64,000 bases of DNA from Gemmatimonadota bacterium (GCA_022820995.1 JAJEEM010000001.1:1-64000); one strand, 5' to 3'. Numbered from the stretch's first letter, positions 1 to 8,878 are shown. Numbers and translations are program-made. Notes: generated by a model from the letters alone, not told the origin.

Positions 1-1
1 C

Positions 2-304
2 ACGATCGGCGTGCGCGTCACCACCGCGGAGGCCGCGGAGATCGCCGAGCGGGCCGGAGCGGCCCGCATGACGACGGGCGGCTACATGCGCCGCAGGGCG
101 CTCGGGCAGCCGGTCCGCGAGGCGGCCGTTCACCGTCTCGGCGCGGTCGAGCGGGTCGAACTCCACCGGATCGGCGTGAACCTGAACCAGATCGCCCGGG
201 CGCTGAACTCCGGGGCTTCCGCTCCTTCCGGAACGCTGGAGGCGGTCGAGCGGGTGCGCAAGCTCACGTCCGATCTACTGAGCGACGAGGCGCTGGAGCG
301 TTGA
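2..304 (+). CDS. mobC: MobC-like relaxosome accessory protein (5' partial)
   Basis: The frame is open from the first bases of the window, and the residues before the first GTG (position 11) continue the same protein, so the true start lies upstream. The visible part has the pattern of MobC-type mobilization proteins: an N-terminal region that would complete a ribbon-helix-helix DNA-binding fold (VRVTTAEAAEIAERAG, GGYMRRRALG), then the family's ELHRIGVNLNQIARALN segment. Such proteins bind oriT and help the relaxase nick it. The stop overlaps the relaxase start by 4 bases (TTGA), which supports one transcriptional unit. Family assignment is by motif only. Confidence 0.72.
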   Translation, partial: TIGVRVTTAEAAEIAERAGAARMTTGGYMRRRALGQPVREAAVHRLGAVERVELHRIGVNLNQIARALNSGASAPSGTLEAVERVRKLTSDLLSDEALER

Positions 305-1509
305 TCCCGAAGATCAACGGACTGGGGCGCTCGTTCGCCGGGGTCGCGGCGTACTGCCTCCACGACGCGCCGGAGCCGGACGACCGCCGTCCGAGGACAT
401 CGGAGCGGGTCGGGTGGGCCGACACCCGCAACCTCGCGACGTTCCGGCCGGAGCGGGCCGCGCGGCTGATGGCCGCGACGGCGAAGGCGGCCCCCGACCT
501 CAAGCGGCTGGCGGGCGGGTCGCGGGGAGGCCGGAAGCTGGCGAAGCCGGTTCTGCACTACTCGCTCAGCTGGGCTCGGGACGAGACGCCCGACAAGCGG
601 GAGATGAGCCGCGCGGTGGACGGGAGCCTGGAGGCGCTGGGGCTGGAGGGCCACGAGGCGCTGATCGTCGCGCACGAGGACACGCGGCATCCGCATGTCC
701 ACGTCATCGCCAACCGGGTCGATCCGGAGACCGGGAAGGCGGCGACGCTGGGCAACGGCAAGCTCCGGCTGTCGCGCTGGGCCGAGGGCTACGAGCGGGA
801 GCAGGGCCGGATCCGGTGCGAGCGGCGGGTCGAGAACAACGAGCGGCGGCGGGCGGGCCGGGAAGTGGTTCGCGGTCCGTCGGACCGGCCTCGCCACTGG
901 GCGCGCGTCCGCCGCGAGGGGATGCAGCCCGGGCGGGCGCGGCGGGCGAGGAAGCCGCGGCGCGAGGATCAAGTCGACATGGAGGCATGGCGGCATGGCG
1001 AGGCGGAGGCTTGGGAGACGGTCGCGGACGGGCGCGAGCGGGGCTTCCGGCGCCTGGAGACCCGGGCGCGGAAGGAATGGGGCGAGTTGCACAAGCGGCA
1101 GGAAGAGATGCGGCGGAGGCTTGACCGGGAGAGCCGCACCGTGCTCGGGCGGCTCCGGATCTGGCGGCTCGAACGCTCGCTCAGGGAGTTGGCCGGGGCG
1201 ATCCGGGGGCGGCGGGATCTGGTCGAGGGCTGGCGCCAGGACCTCGACCGGCATCACAGGGACGAACGGGCCGAGCTGGGCAAGGCACACGGCGAGAGAG
1301 CCCGCGAGATCGAGCGCGGTTGGCACAAGTTCTATCGAAACAGGCTGGTGGAGGCGGAGCGGCGCGCATGGTCGGTGCGCGAGACCATGAGGGAGAGGGA
1401 ACGCGAACAGACGCGGGAGCGGGAGAGCGGCCCGAGCATCGTCATCCCCGTTCCCCGGCCGCCCCGGCCCAGAGGCCCCGAGCGTGGCGGGGGCGGGTTC
1501 GAGCGGTGA
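301..1509 (+). CDS. MOBP-like relaxase / mobilization nuclease
   Basis: This 402-residue protein looks like a conjugative relaxase (PF03432-like), which nicks oriT and stays covalently attached to the transferred strand. Tyr18 in the AAYCLHD segment is the candidate nucleophile. Residues 125-138 carry the metal-binding three-histidine motif (HEDTRHPHVHVIAN). After about residue 180 the protein becomes Arg/Glu-rich and is probably a long helical or coiled-coil tail (residues ~220-370). The TTG start is inferred from the 4-base overlap with mobC. No integrase, replication gene or type IV secretion gene is visible in the window, so this would be a mobilizable remnant or the edge of an element extending upstream. 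Confidence 0.8.
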   Translation: MIPKINGLGRSFAGVAAYCLHDAPEPDDRRPRTSERVGWADTRNLATFRPERAARLMAATAKAAPDLKRLAGGSRGGRKLAKPVLHYSLSWARDETPDKREMSRAVDGSLEALGLEGHEALIVAHEDTRHPHVHVIANRVDPETGKAATLGNGKLRLSRWAEGYEREQGRIRCERRVENNERRRAGREVVRGPSDRPRHWARVRREGMQPGRARRARKPRREDQVDMEAWRHGEAEAWETVADGRERGFRRLETRARKEWGELHKRQEEMRRRLDRESRTVLGRLRIWRLERSLRELAGAIRGRRDLVEGWRQDLDRHHRDERAELGKAHGERAREIERGWHKFYRNRLVEAERRAWSVRETMREREREQTRERESGPSIVIPVPRPPRPRGPERGGGGFER

Positions 1510-1537
1510 GCCTTGCCCCGGACATCAATCCGCCACG

Positions 1538-1732
1538 CTAGCTGGCTGGAGGCCGGGGCACTTGGAGATCCTTGCATATCTTTCTGGCGAGGTCCCAGTT
1601 GATCTCGTTGTGCCGGGGGATCGTCGAGACCTTCTTGGCCGTCCGGTTGATGTAGAGGGTGTGGTTGCCACCCTCGCGCAGGAAGTCGCACCCGTGTCGA
1701 GCCAAGTGCCGCAGCAAATCCCGGCGCTTCAC
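1538..1732 (-). CDS. hicA: HicA-family mRNA interferase toxin
   Basis: This 64-residue protein has the HicA pattern: KRRDLLRHLARHGCDFLREG, then GNHTLYIN with the expected catalytic histidine, then the C-terminal PRHNEINWDLARKICKDL. HicA is a small double-stranded-RNA-binding-fold RNase that cleaves mRNA. The GTG start overlaps the hicB stop by 4 bases (GTGA), so toxin translation is coupled to antitoxin translation. The order is antitoxin first, the reverse of the E. coli order but common elsewhere. It converges on the relaxase gene, 28 bases away. Confidence 0.88.
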   Translation of the reverse strand: MKRRDLLRHLARHGCDFLREGGNHTLYINRTAKKVSTIPRHNEINWDLARKICKDLQVPRPPAS

Positions 1733-1950
1733 GCCGTGACGGTGATGGGCTCTCTGATGACTGCACCGCCATCGGCGTCTTCGCGGGCCATTTCCCGGTT
1801 GGCTTCGATCACCAAGGCGACGGCTTCGCGCAGGTTCGTCCGTGCTTCTGCGAGGGTGGCACCTTGGGTGTTGGCACCGGGGAATTCCTCGATGAAGGCG
1901 ATATAGCCTTCGGGAACCCTCCGGAACACCGCCATGCATTGCAGATCCAC
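1729..1950 (-). CDS. hicB: HicB-family antitoxin
   Basis: This 73-residue protein has the HicB partial RNase-H-like fold: an N-terminal strand pair (AVFRRVPEGYIAFIEEFPG) followed by GATLAEARTNLREAVALVIEANREM. It would neutralise HicA. No separate C-terminal DNA-binding domain is visible, so self-regulation is uncertain. A strong ribosome site (AGGAGG) lies 6 bases before the GTG start at 1950. An internal ATG at 1935 lacks such a site, so the GTG is preferred. Cotranscribed with hicA through a GTGA overlap. Confidence 0.85.
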   Translation of the reverse strand: MDLQCMAVFRRVPEGYIAFIEEFPGANTQGATLAEARTNLREAVALVIEANREMAREDADGGAVIREPITVTA

Positions 1951-2193
1951 AACGGACCTCCTCGTGATTTGGGTGCCGACTAGATGGTACGGGTTGGGTG
2001 GTAATGTAACTCCAGCCCAGCCTCGACGACGAGCCGTGGGATTCCCCGAATCACCCGGACCCCCCCACTTCACCTCGGCGATCCGCAAAAAGGCCGTCCG
2101 ACATGGCCCCGGAAGCCCGAAGACGAGGGCACGGACGGCGCGTCGCACCAGAGAGGCAGCAGCTTCAGGTCCCCGCAGCGCACCGAACCCGGC

Positions 2194-2802
2194 TCAGCCC
2201 TTCGCCACGGGTGCAACCGTTTCGCGATCCGCGACCTTGGCCCTGGGCGGGACCACGGCACCGTGCGACACCCTGGCCCGTTGCCCGATCGCGGCCAGCT
2301 TGCCGACTTCGGCGTCGCCCTCGATCACCGTCTCGCGGCCGATGGTCACGCGGTGGGCGACATGAGCTCCCGGACCGACCACGGAAAGCGTGGCCAGACG
2401 GGTGCGATTCCCGATGAAGGCGCCTTTGTCGACCAGGACGCCCCGGCCCATCGTCGCCCGGTGCTCGACATTCGCTCCGTCGCCGATGCGGGTATCCTCT
2501 CCCACGACGACCCTGGACGATACGCGGGTGCGGATCCCCAGCACGGCGCGCTTGCCGAGCTTGGAAGCACTTCCCAAGTGCGCTGCCGCGCCCACACGCG
2601 CTTCCTGGCCGACGAGCGCGGCCGCTTCGATCGTCGCGTATTCCCCGACATGCGCATCGCGGCACAGGACGGCCCCGGAGCCAATCCGGGCGTGCGCGCC
2701 GATGGTGACCCGGTAGCCGACCATCGCCTCGGCCTCGATGCTGGCCGTGGGGGCGACTTGGGCGGTCGGGTGGACGGTCGCGGTCTGATGAATGCTGGTC
2801 AT
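2194..2802 (-). CDS. Stand-alone left-handed beta-helix (hexapeptide repeat) protein
   Basis: Nearly all of this 202-residue protein is imperfect [LIV]-G-X4 hexapeptide repeats (for example IGAHAR, IGSGAV, VGEYAT, VGQEAR, IGDGAN, IGNRTR), predicting a left-handed parallel beta-helix. Relatives include acyl/acetyltransferases and gamma-class carbonic anhydrases. Here there is no extra catalytic domain, and I cannot identify the carbonic anhydrase His triad, so substrate and activity are unknown. It lies downstream of the giant lipoprotein gene on the same strand, separated by a strong hairpin, and so is probably transcribed independently. Confidence 0.7.
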   Translation of the reverse strand: MTSIHQTATVHPTAQVAPTASIEAEAMVGYRVTIGAHARIGSGAVLCRDAHVGEYATIEAAALVGQEARVGAAAHLGSASKLGKRAVLGIRTRVSSRVVVGEDTRIGDGANVEHRATMGRGVLVDKGAFIGNRTRLATLSVVGPGAHVAHRVTIGRETVIEGDAEVGKLAAIGQRARVSHGAVVPPRAKVADRETVAPVAKG

Positions 2803-2826
2803 TGCACTGGCCGAGGAAGGATGGAA

Positions 2827-2856
2827 AGCCCCCGCCCGGCGAACCGGGCGGGGGCT
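2827..2856 (-). terminator. Hairpin terminator candidate after the giant lipoprotein gene
   Basis: A perfect 13-bp GC-rich stem (AGCCCCCGCCCGG and its complement) with a 4-base loop lies between the stop of the 2916-7637 gene and the start of the hexapeptide gene, both on the minus strand. On the minus strand the stem is followed by a short TTTCC run, giving a weak T-tract. It would isolate the two genes. Confidence 0.65.
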
Positions 2857-2915
2857 ACCCCTACTGCGCCGTCATGAATTCCTGAAGCGGAATCTCCGAC
2901 GGGTTGGTCCGTTTC

Positions 2916-5900
2916 CTAATTCCTGGTCACGATCAGGATGTAGTCGCGGTTGTTGTTCGAGTTGGCGTCAGGGTTGCTCTCACCGTCGCTGTCCGCAATC
3001 CGGAAGCAGACCCCGTCGCTGCCCTTCGTGCTCGACGTGTTTGCCGGCAGCGTGAGCGTGCCTGCGTCGGCTGTGAGTCCAGTGAAGTCTGCGCTGGAAC
3101 ACGCGATCGTAGTCGCGGTCACGTCAACGGTGCCGAAGTTGACGTCGCCGAATTTCGCGGTCATGCCGGTGACTGAAACGGAGAGATCCGTCGTCGGGAT
3201 CGCCCCGTTGTTGTCGCCCTTGTCCACCGTGACCCTCAAAGTGGTCGTCCCGGTGACCGGATCCGTCTCACCATCGGGATCCAGGTTGAGCGCGTCGCGA
3301 TCCAGTTCGATCCTGTCGCCGCTCCACGAAATCGTGACTTCCTTCACGCGCACGTCAGCGTCGCGCCGGAGATGGAAGCCCTGCCCGGTCGCGTCATTGC
3401 TCGCATAGCCGTCCTCTGCCATGACGTGAACGAAGAAGCGCCTGCTGCCAGCCGTAGGCAGCGTGACCGACGTGGCTTTCCCGTTGGTCACTGCCTGCGA
3501 ATACCCCGGCGAGCGGGGTGTCGCATCCGTCGCGCTTGAACTCAGACGGATCGTCGCGCCGGTGGACGCAGCAGCCACCACGGAGAACTTGCCGTCGTCG
3601 CTGTGGCCGCAGTTGTTGTCCGCAGGGTTGGTGGCAGTGCCTCTGGAACAAGCCACACCGTCGATCTCGACACTGGTAAGCGTCGCGCCAGCACCCGCGT
3701 TCCGGTTCTTGATGTAGAACGTCCTGGTGTCGTCATCGGCACGTCCGCCCATCAGTTCGACGAACTGCTGGCTGTAGTAGCTGCTGCCGGTACCGTCAGT
3801 CGTACCGGCCGAATCAGCACTGACGTAACCCGCAGGCAGGTCCGGGATCACCTCGTAGAGACCTTCCCTGAGGTCTTCGGCGCCCCAATTACCCTTCGCG
3901 TCCACGGACGCCTCCACAACCACGCCAGTGTAATCGGTGCATTGGCTCGCGTCCGTGTCGTCGGAAGTGTCATCCGGAGTGCCGGCGTCGCTGTAGTTCG
4001 ACACCTTGCACTGGTGCAGTTCGACGACCGAACGCGCGTGCGCAGCCCGTACACTCGGATCCAACACCTTGCCCTCGACCTCGCCGTCCTGGTACAGCAG
4101 CACGAAGTCGGCCGCACCGACAGTGGCGGTGCTGGTGTTGTAGTCCCACGTCGGGATCGCGGGTTCGCTACCCGGCGCGGGCGGCAGCCCGGCGGTCGTG
4201 AGCGCGTGAGTCACGATGTCCGTTCTCTTTTTGTTCGCGATGCTGGTGCTGCCGTTCCTGACCGCGGTGTACAGGTCCGTCCCCTGAGGCTTCACGAAGT
4301 AGTAGTTGCCGACGGTGAGACCCTCGAACATGAACACGCCGTCCCCATCGGTCTCGGCGGTCGCCACGACGGCGGCGACGGCAGTACGCCGGCCCCTGTT
4401 CGTGCCGGAAGCAATGGGTTTGCTCGCCGCGTGGAGGTTCACCACAACGCCCGCCCTGGACTCGTCGCTCGTCAAGCCGCTGCGACCGTTCGAGTCGTTC
4501 GCGATCCTGCCCCGGATCACGCCGCGCAGGTCGGTGGCCGATAGGTTGCCGGTCGCGGTGTCGCCGGTGTAGTCGTCTTCGTCGTTGCCCTCGTCATGCA
4601 TGACCGAGAGCCCCTTCGCTTCGTCTTCCGGCCAGCTGCCGGGATTGGCTGCGAGCGTGACCATGTACCGTCCGTCCGCGACACCCGTGAAGGAGTACTT
4701 CGCCGATGCCCCGGACGAGGTGATCGTCTTATCGTCCCCGAGGTCGTCCGCGTAGTCGTCGTTGCTGTTGACCGGGGTCAGCGTCACCTTGGCCTTGTCG
4801 CCCTTCCGGAGGTTGCTGATCGTGCCCGAGATCGTCCCGGTCGCCCACTTGTAGGCGTAGGTCGAGCACACCTCGTTGGGATCGTCGCTCGTCTGCCGCT
4901 GCAGCGGGCACAGCCAGACATCCGGACGCGCGCCGCTCATGTCACCGAATGCGCCGACGATCTTGCCGTCCGGATAGTCGTCCAACTGGTCGCCGAACGC
5001 GTCGATCTCACGTGTGGCCCGGCTGTCCGGAACGATCACCATGCCGCTGGCCTCTTCGGCCACCACCGTGATCTCCGTGTCCGCCGGGATATTCTTGAAC
5101 GACACCATGCCGGAGGCACCCGCCGTCGCGACGGCCTTCGCATCGTCCGTCTTGGGATCGGCGTCGTGATCGTACTCCAGGACTCGGAGCCGGCCACGGC
5201 TGTCGGCCGTCATCAGCGTGATCTCGATCTCGCCCACGGCGCTGCCGTCCTTCTCCGGCCGGCCATCGCCATCGCCGAGACCGATGAAGTCCGTGAACCC
5301 GGTGCGGTCGTCCAGTTCCCGGTGCACGCCGACGTAGATGGCCTGCGTTGTGAACGTGACCCGGATCGGACCGAGGTCGAGCATGTCGTCGTCCTTGCCC
5401 GGCGGAAGCTCAAGACCCGTGTGCGTGTAGGTCAGGGCATCGCCCTGCTCCCACGCCTCGCCCATGTCGGGCTGGCCAGCCTTGGCACCCCCGGTCGCCA
5501 TCACGGTGAACATCGCGGGCAGCTTCGTCGGGTCGGTGATTACGTACGCGAACGAGCTCTTGCCCAGGTTGTCGCCCTTCGTGGTGTCTGTGGGCATGGT
5601 CGCGTTGACCATCTTCGTGGCATCCATGGGATCCGGCACCATCAGAGGCATGGCGTCGTCGGCCTTCGGATCGCCCATGTAGACCTGGGTGTTCCAGCCG
5701 CCCAGGCCCATGTCGCCGTCCCGGGCCGTCTCGTTGCTCTTGACCCAGAAGTCGAACGCGACCGCCACGTTCACCAGCGTCGCCACTTCCTTCTCGGCGT
5801 CCGCCGCATAAAGACGCGCCGTCGACGCGTAGTTGATCTCGACGAAATCGTTGCCCGAGACCGCCAGTGCAGCGTGGCCCTTATCCGCCACCTTCACGAA

Positions 5901-7637
5901 GACGATGTTGTCGGTGCCCGTGGGACCCGTGTTGTCGGCCCGTGCGAACGTGAACGACGCCATCCCCATCTTGTCGGTCGTGGCCTCGCCCAGCATGCCG
6001 GTCCCGTCGGCCCGCGCATACAGCGCCAGCTTCACGCCCGCGACCGGCGCGCCGTAGTGGCCGCCGCCGCCCATGCGGGCGCCGGTCGCCACCGTCTGCA
6101 TCGTGATCCGGAACGGGAAGTTGACCGTCGCGGCGCCACCCGCCTCAACCGTGACCACCGCCGACTCGCCTACGAACGCGACGCCGGCCGCGGCGAGACC
6201 CGCCGCCACGTCGTCGTCGTTCACCGGCAATTCGACCTGGTAGGATCCGGCCATCAGGTTCGCACCCGTCGAGAAGCTGCCGTCCGCATTGATGGCGATG
6301 TCCTGCATCGTGTTCAGATCCGGGCCGCGCAGGACCACCTTCGCCTTGGCGAGCAGGCCTGCGACGACCTCCTGATCCAGCGCACCCGCCGCCACCAGCG
6401 GCGCGATCGCCTCGGTGATCGACGGCTCGCCGTCGTTGTGCATCTTGTCCTGCATCACTTCGTCGATGAACAGCACGCCCGACACCGAAGCGGTCCGGGT
6501 GTGCGTGCCCGAGAAGTTCACGATCAGCGACTGGTCGTCCTCCAGCATGACCGTCTTCTGCATCTCGCCTTCGGCGAAGGTGTACGCGGTCTCGTTCGGG
6601 TTGGTGATGCTCAGCACGTACGTGCCGGCCGCCAGTCCGGCGAACGAGTACTGCCCGCCGTTCGACGTCATCGCCGTCGCCTCGGCGGCGCCCGCCAGCG
6701 TGACCGTCACGCCGTCGAGGCCCATGCCGTCGTCAAGGCTCACCCGGCCCGCGATACCCGCCGTGCGGAGCAGGGTGCCGTCAAACGGAACGTTAGCGGT
6801 CTCGCCCGTGGCGATGGTGACGCTCTTCGAGGTGCTCTGGAACTCGTAGTCGTCGGTGTCGTAGCCCGAGATGGCGACCGTGTAGTCGCCCGAGCGGAGC
6901 TGCGAGAACGCGTAGAGCCCGCCCGCGTCGGTGACTTTCGTCTCTTCCGCGCCCTGGCCCATCAGCGTGACGGTCACGCCGCCGAGCCCCTCGCCTTCCA
7001 CGCTCACCTGGCCCATGATCCCCGCCGTGCGGAGATAGGTGCCGTCGAAGCTCACGACCTTCGACTCGCCCACGCCGACCGTCGCGGCGCCGGAGGTGCT
7101 CGAAAAGCTCACTTCGTTCGAGTCGAACCCGGAGATCTCCACCGAGTACGTCCCGGAGCGCAGTCCGGTAAACGAATACTGACCGCTGCCGTCGGTCGCG
7201 GTCTCGGCGTCCGACATGCCGGAAAGGCGTACCGTCACACCACCGAGCCCCATGTTCTCCACCGTTACCGTCCCCATGATGGATGCGGTGCGGATGTAGG
7301 AGCCGCGGAAGTCCACGGTGATCGTCCCGCCGGCATCGCCGATGTTGGCGGGAGCTGAGGTTGCGTCGAAGCTGGCGTCCGCGGGGAATCCGCTGATCGT
7401 GACAGTGTAGGAGCCCTGCTCCACAGTGTCGAAGCGGTAGTTCCCGCCGCCAGCCGTTGCAGTGGAGGCACCGTTGCTGAGGGAGACGGTCACACCGTCG
7501 ACCCCCATGCCCTCGATCGACACCTGGCCCACGATGGAGCCCGTGGGCGGCGGAGGCATCACGTCCTCCCCGCACGCGGCGATGACCGGGACCACCAGCA
7601 ACGTTGCCGCCGCTAGGCACTTCCTGAGTCTGTCCAT
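2916..7637 (-). CDS. Giant repeat-containing surface lipoprotein (carboxypeptidase-regulatory/Ig-like repeats)
   Basis: The start is placed at the ATG at 7637, preceded by AAGGAG at 6-base spacing, giving 1573 residues. The N-terminus is a lipoprotein signal: basic MDRLRK, a hydrophobic core, then lipobox VIAAC with Cys22. Residues ~34-384 are four tandem units of 85-90 residues (GQVSIEG..GVTVSLS..YRF..GSYTVTISGF type), matching CarboxypepD_reg/SdrD-B-like beta-sandwich modules. Another related fold follows (~384-510), then a long region of mixed Asp-rich beta domains. The C-terminal ~150 residues contain Asp/Asn-rich stretches and paired cysteines. No sortase signal, TonB barrel or type IX sorting motif is visible. 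A role in adhesion or the cell envelope is inferred from architecture only. Confidence 0.72.
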   Translation of the reverse strand: MDRLRKCLAAATLLVVPVIAACGEDVMPPPPTGSIVGQVSIEGMGVDGVTVSLSNGASTATAGGGNYRFDTVEQGSYTVTISGFPADASFDATSAPANIGDAGGTITVDFRGSYIRTASIMGTVTVENMGLGGVTVRLSGMSDAETATDGSGQYSFTGLRSGTYSVEISGFDSNEVSFSSTSGAATVGVGESKVVSFDGTYLRTAGIMGQVSVEGEGLGGVTVTLMGQGAEETKVTDAGGLYAFSQLRSGDYTVAISGYDTDDYEFQSTSKSVTIATGETANVPFDGTLLRTAGIAGRVSLDDGMGLDGVTVTLAGAAEATAMTSNGGQYSFAGLAAGTYVLSITNPNETAYTFAEGEMQKTVMLEDDQSLIVNFSGTHTRTASVSGVLFIDEVMQDKMHNDGEPSITEAIAPLVAAGALDQEVVAGLLAKAKVVLRGPDLNTMQDIAINADGSFSTGANLMAGSYQVELPVNDDDVAAGLAAAGVAFVGESAVVTVEAGGAATVNFPFRITMQTVATGARMGGGGHYGAPVAGVKLALYARADGTGMLGEATTDKMGMASFTFARADNTGPTGTDNIVFVKVADKGHAALAVSGNDFVEINYASTARLYAADAEKEVATLVNVAVAFDFWVKSNETARDGDMGLGGWNTQVYMGDPKADDAMPLMVPDPMDATKMVNATMPTDTTKGDNLGKSSFAYVITDPTKLPAMFTVMATGGAKAGQPDMGEAWEQGDALTYTHTGLELPPGKDDDMLDLGPIRVTFTTQAIYVGVHRELDDRTGFTDFIGLGDGDGRPEKDGSAVGEIEITLMTADSRGRLRVLEYDHDADPKTDDAKAVATAGASGMVSFKNIPADTEITVVAEEASGMVIVPDSRATREIDAFGDQLDDYPDGKIVGAFGDMSGARPDVWLCPLQRQTSDDPNEVCSTYAYKWATGTISGTISNLRKGDKAKVTLTPVNSNDDYADDLGDDKTITSSGASAKYSFTGVADGRYMVTLAANPGSWPEDEAKGLSVMHDEGNDEDDYTGDTATGNLSATDLRGVIRGRIANDSNGRSGLTSDESRAGVVVNLHAASKPIASGTNRGRRTAVAAVVATAETDGDGVFMFEGLTVGNYYFVKPQGTDLYTAVRNGSTSIANKKRTDIVTHALTTAGLPPAPGSEPAIPTWDYNTSTATVGAADFVLLYQDGEVEGKVLDPSVRAAHARSVVELHQCKVSNYSDAGTPDDTSDDTDASQCTDYTGVVVEASVDAKGNWGAEDLREGLYEVIPDLPAGYVSADSAGTTDGTGSSYYSQQFVELMGGRADDDTRTFYIKNRNAGAGATLTSVEIDGVACSRGTATNPADNNCGHSDDGKFSVVAAASTGATIRLSSSATDATPRSPGYSQAVTNGKATSVTLPTAGSRRFFVHVMAEDGYASNDATGQGFHLRRDADVRVKEVTISWSGDRIELDRDALNLDPDGETDPVTGTTTLRVTVDKGDNNGAIPTTDLSVSVTGMTAKFGDVNFGTVDVTATTIACSSADFTGLTADAGTLTLPANTSSTKGSDGVCFRIADSDGESNPDANSNNNRDYILIVTRN
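6489..7538 (-). repeat. Four tandem ~260-bp coding repeats in the giant lipoprotein
   Basis: Units run approximately 7538-7284, 7283-7023, 7022-6759 and 6758-6489. Each encodes the pattern [SG]I.G.VS.E..G..GVTV.L, then a short Tyr-containing strand (YRF/YSF/YAF), then G.Y.V.ISG. Similarity is clear at protein level but the DNA has diverged, so this is an old duplication rather than a recent slippage array. Confidence 0.75.
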
Positions 7638-8039
7638 TCCATTCTCCTTGGAGATGGTTGTGTTGAGCTGCCCCGCGTCTCGGGGCGCTGCCATCCCCTG
7701 TCAGCAAGATCTGTGCCGTAGTGGAACGGTGACCGTAAGTCTTTTTTCCAATACAGGTTGAGCATTATCTAGGTGCTCGCTCGCAGCCCTCCGAAGAGGT
7801 CGGATTTCGGAAAACCGATGACGGATTTCGCAACACCCGCAGGGATCGTCACGTCTTTGATGCACTTACGGTGAGGAGCAAAAGCGCGGTACGCTCCCGA
7901 GTCCGAGGCGTCCGACCGGAGTATCGGTCGAGCGAGGCCCCTCAACCTTGCCGAATAGCGACCGAGAGTCGCAGCTTTTGAATCGACTGGCCCGCCCCTT
8001 GATCCGTGAAGCCCGATAGCAGCCCGCACCCGAACCTGG
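7638..8039. other. 402-bp intergenic region between divergent genes
   Basis: This lies between the divergently transcribed giant lipoprotein gene (minus) and the thioredoxin-like gene (plus), so it should hold both promoters. A T-run near 7741-7748 and an AT-rich patch near 7765-7772 stand out from the GC-rich surroundings. I could not fit a confident -35/-10 pair. No RNA gene was recognised. Short open frames here on the minus strand lack start signals and recognisable motifs. Confidence 0.4.
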
Positions 8040-8585
8040 GTGAACGGACATTCCTTACCGCCGGAGACCAATTCGATCGAGAGCATTACCGGACATAGAC
8101 ACGCCCTGGGAGCCACGATTCTCTTCGCCGCATTGCTCGCGGGTGCCGGTTGCGCTCTCGATCATGGCTCCGATGCGATGGGTTGGACGCTCTCCGACGG
8201 CACTCCCATCGGAGAGTTGGCGCGGACCGATCCCATCGTCGTGGTGGTGGTCGATCCCAGCCAGTGCCTCCGCTGCTTTTCCGTGTTGGCCGACTGGCTG
8301 GATTGGGAGCGGAGGTCGGGGGTCGGCGTGGAGTTGCTTCTCGCCCGCGAACCGGACGAGGACGAAGCGCGCATTCTGCGGGCGACGGGCATGAGGACCG
8401 ACGGATACCTCGTCGGCGTGCGGATAGAAGCGCAGCGCACGCCGATAGAAATGGTGCTGGACACCGGCGGAATCGTCTTCCGCGCCGAGCGGGTCTATGG
8501 TCCTTCGAGTCCTCTCCTCGACGCCCTCAAGGATGAACGATCGTTGAGAGAAGCCGTGGATGCGTTGTCCGATGCAGGCACTTGA
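8040..8585 (+). CDS. Thioredoxin-like exported protein with CxxC motif
   Basis: This 181-residue protein has a hydrophobic segment (~residues 22-37, GATILFAALLAGAG) ending at a Cys, which suggests export; the lipobox is not canonical. A beta strand (DPIVVVVVDPS) leads into CLRC and a helix, the usual layout of a thioredoxin-fold active site. A second half with strand-like segments (VELLLAR, YLVGVRIE, EMVLDTGGIVF) completes a plausible fold. The GTG start is the longest option and is uncertain. It is followed 86 bases later by a small Cys-rich secreted peptide and a beta-propeller lipoprotein, so a redox or disulfide role on that peptide is a reasonable inference. Confidence 0.55.
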   Translation: MNGHSLPPETNSIESITGHRHALGATILFAALLAGAGCALDHGSDAMGWTLSDGTPIGELARTDPIVVVVVDPSQCLRCFSVLADWLDWERRSGVGVELLLAREPDEDEARILRATGMRTDGYLVGVRIEAQRTPIEMVLDTGGIVFRAERVYGPSSPLLDALKDERSLREAVDALSDAGT

Positions 8586-8671
8586 CCTCTCCGGGGAATC
8601 AGCCGAACGTCTTGGCGCACCGGCTGCAGCACGTCCCGCAGGCCACAACCTCACTTCACAACGGAGTAGAT

Positions 8672-8878
8672 ATGAAGAAACGCAATCTGATCACCGGATC
8701 ACTCGTCATCGCGGCGCTGTTGGGGGCTGCCTTGGGTGTCGTACCCTTCGGGGCCACGGCGCAGGACGAGCCGCAAGGGCTTCTCAGCTTCGAAGACTTC
8801 GAGTGCCCCGGAGAGTGCGCGCCCAACGCGCCCGTCTGCTGCTGGGTGGCGCCCCCCATCATCGTCGTCATTGATTGA
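8672..8878 (+). CDS. Small Cys-rich secreted peptide
   Basis: This 68-residue protein has a typical signal peptide (MKKRN, hydrophobic core, PFGATA before QDE). The predicted mature peptide is about 38 residues with four cysteines in an ECPGEC...VCCW arrangement and a hydrophobic tail (PPIIVVID). The ATG has a GGAG ribosome site 5 bases upstream. The stop overlaps the start of the beta-propeller gene (TTGA), so the two are probably translationally coupled. I do not recognise the family. The layout recalls the short secreted peptides found beside 6-bladed propeller genes in Bacteroidota, but that is an analogy, not a match. Confidence 0.65.
   Translation: MKKRNLITGSLVIAALLGAALGVVPFGATAQDEPQGLLSFEDFECPGECAPNAPVCCWVAPPIIVVID

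Noticed and set aside
130-1326. Long open frame on the minus strand across the relaxase gene
   Set aside because: High-GC shadow frame with Pro/Arg-rich, motif-free translation; the relaxase on the other strand has clear motifs.
4596-7358. 920-codon open frame antisense to the giant lipoprotein
   Set aside because: No start signal or domain; Arg/His/Val-rich composition typical of antisense GC-rich frames.
7769-8116. Minus-strand open frame (115 codons) in the 7.6-8.0 kb gap
   Set aside because: No ribosome site or motif, and it overlaps the thioredoxin-like gene; I could not match it to an RNA gene either.
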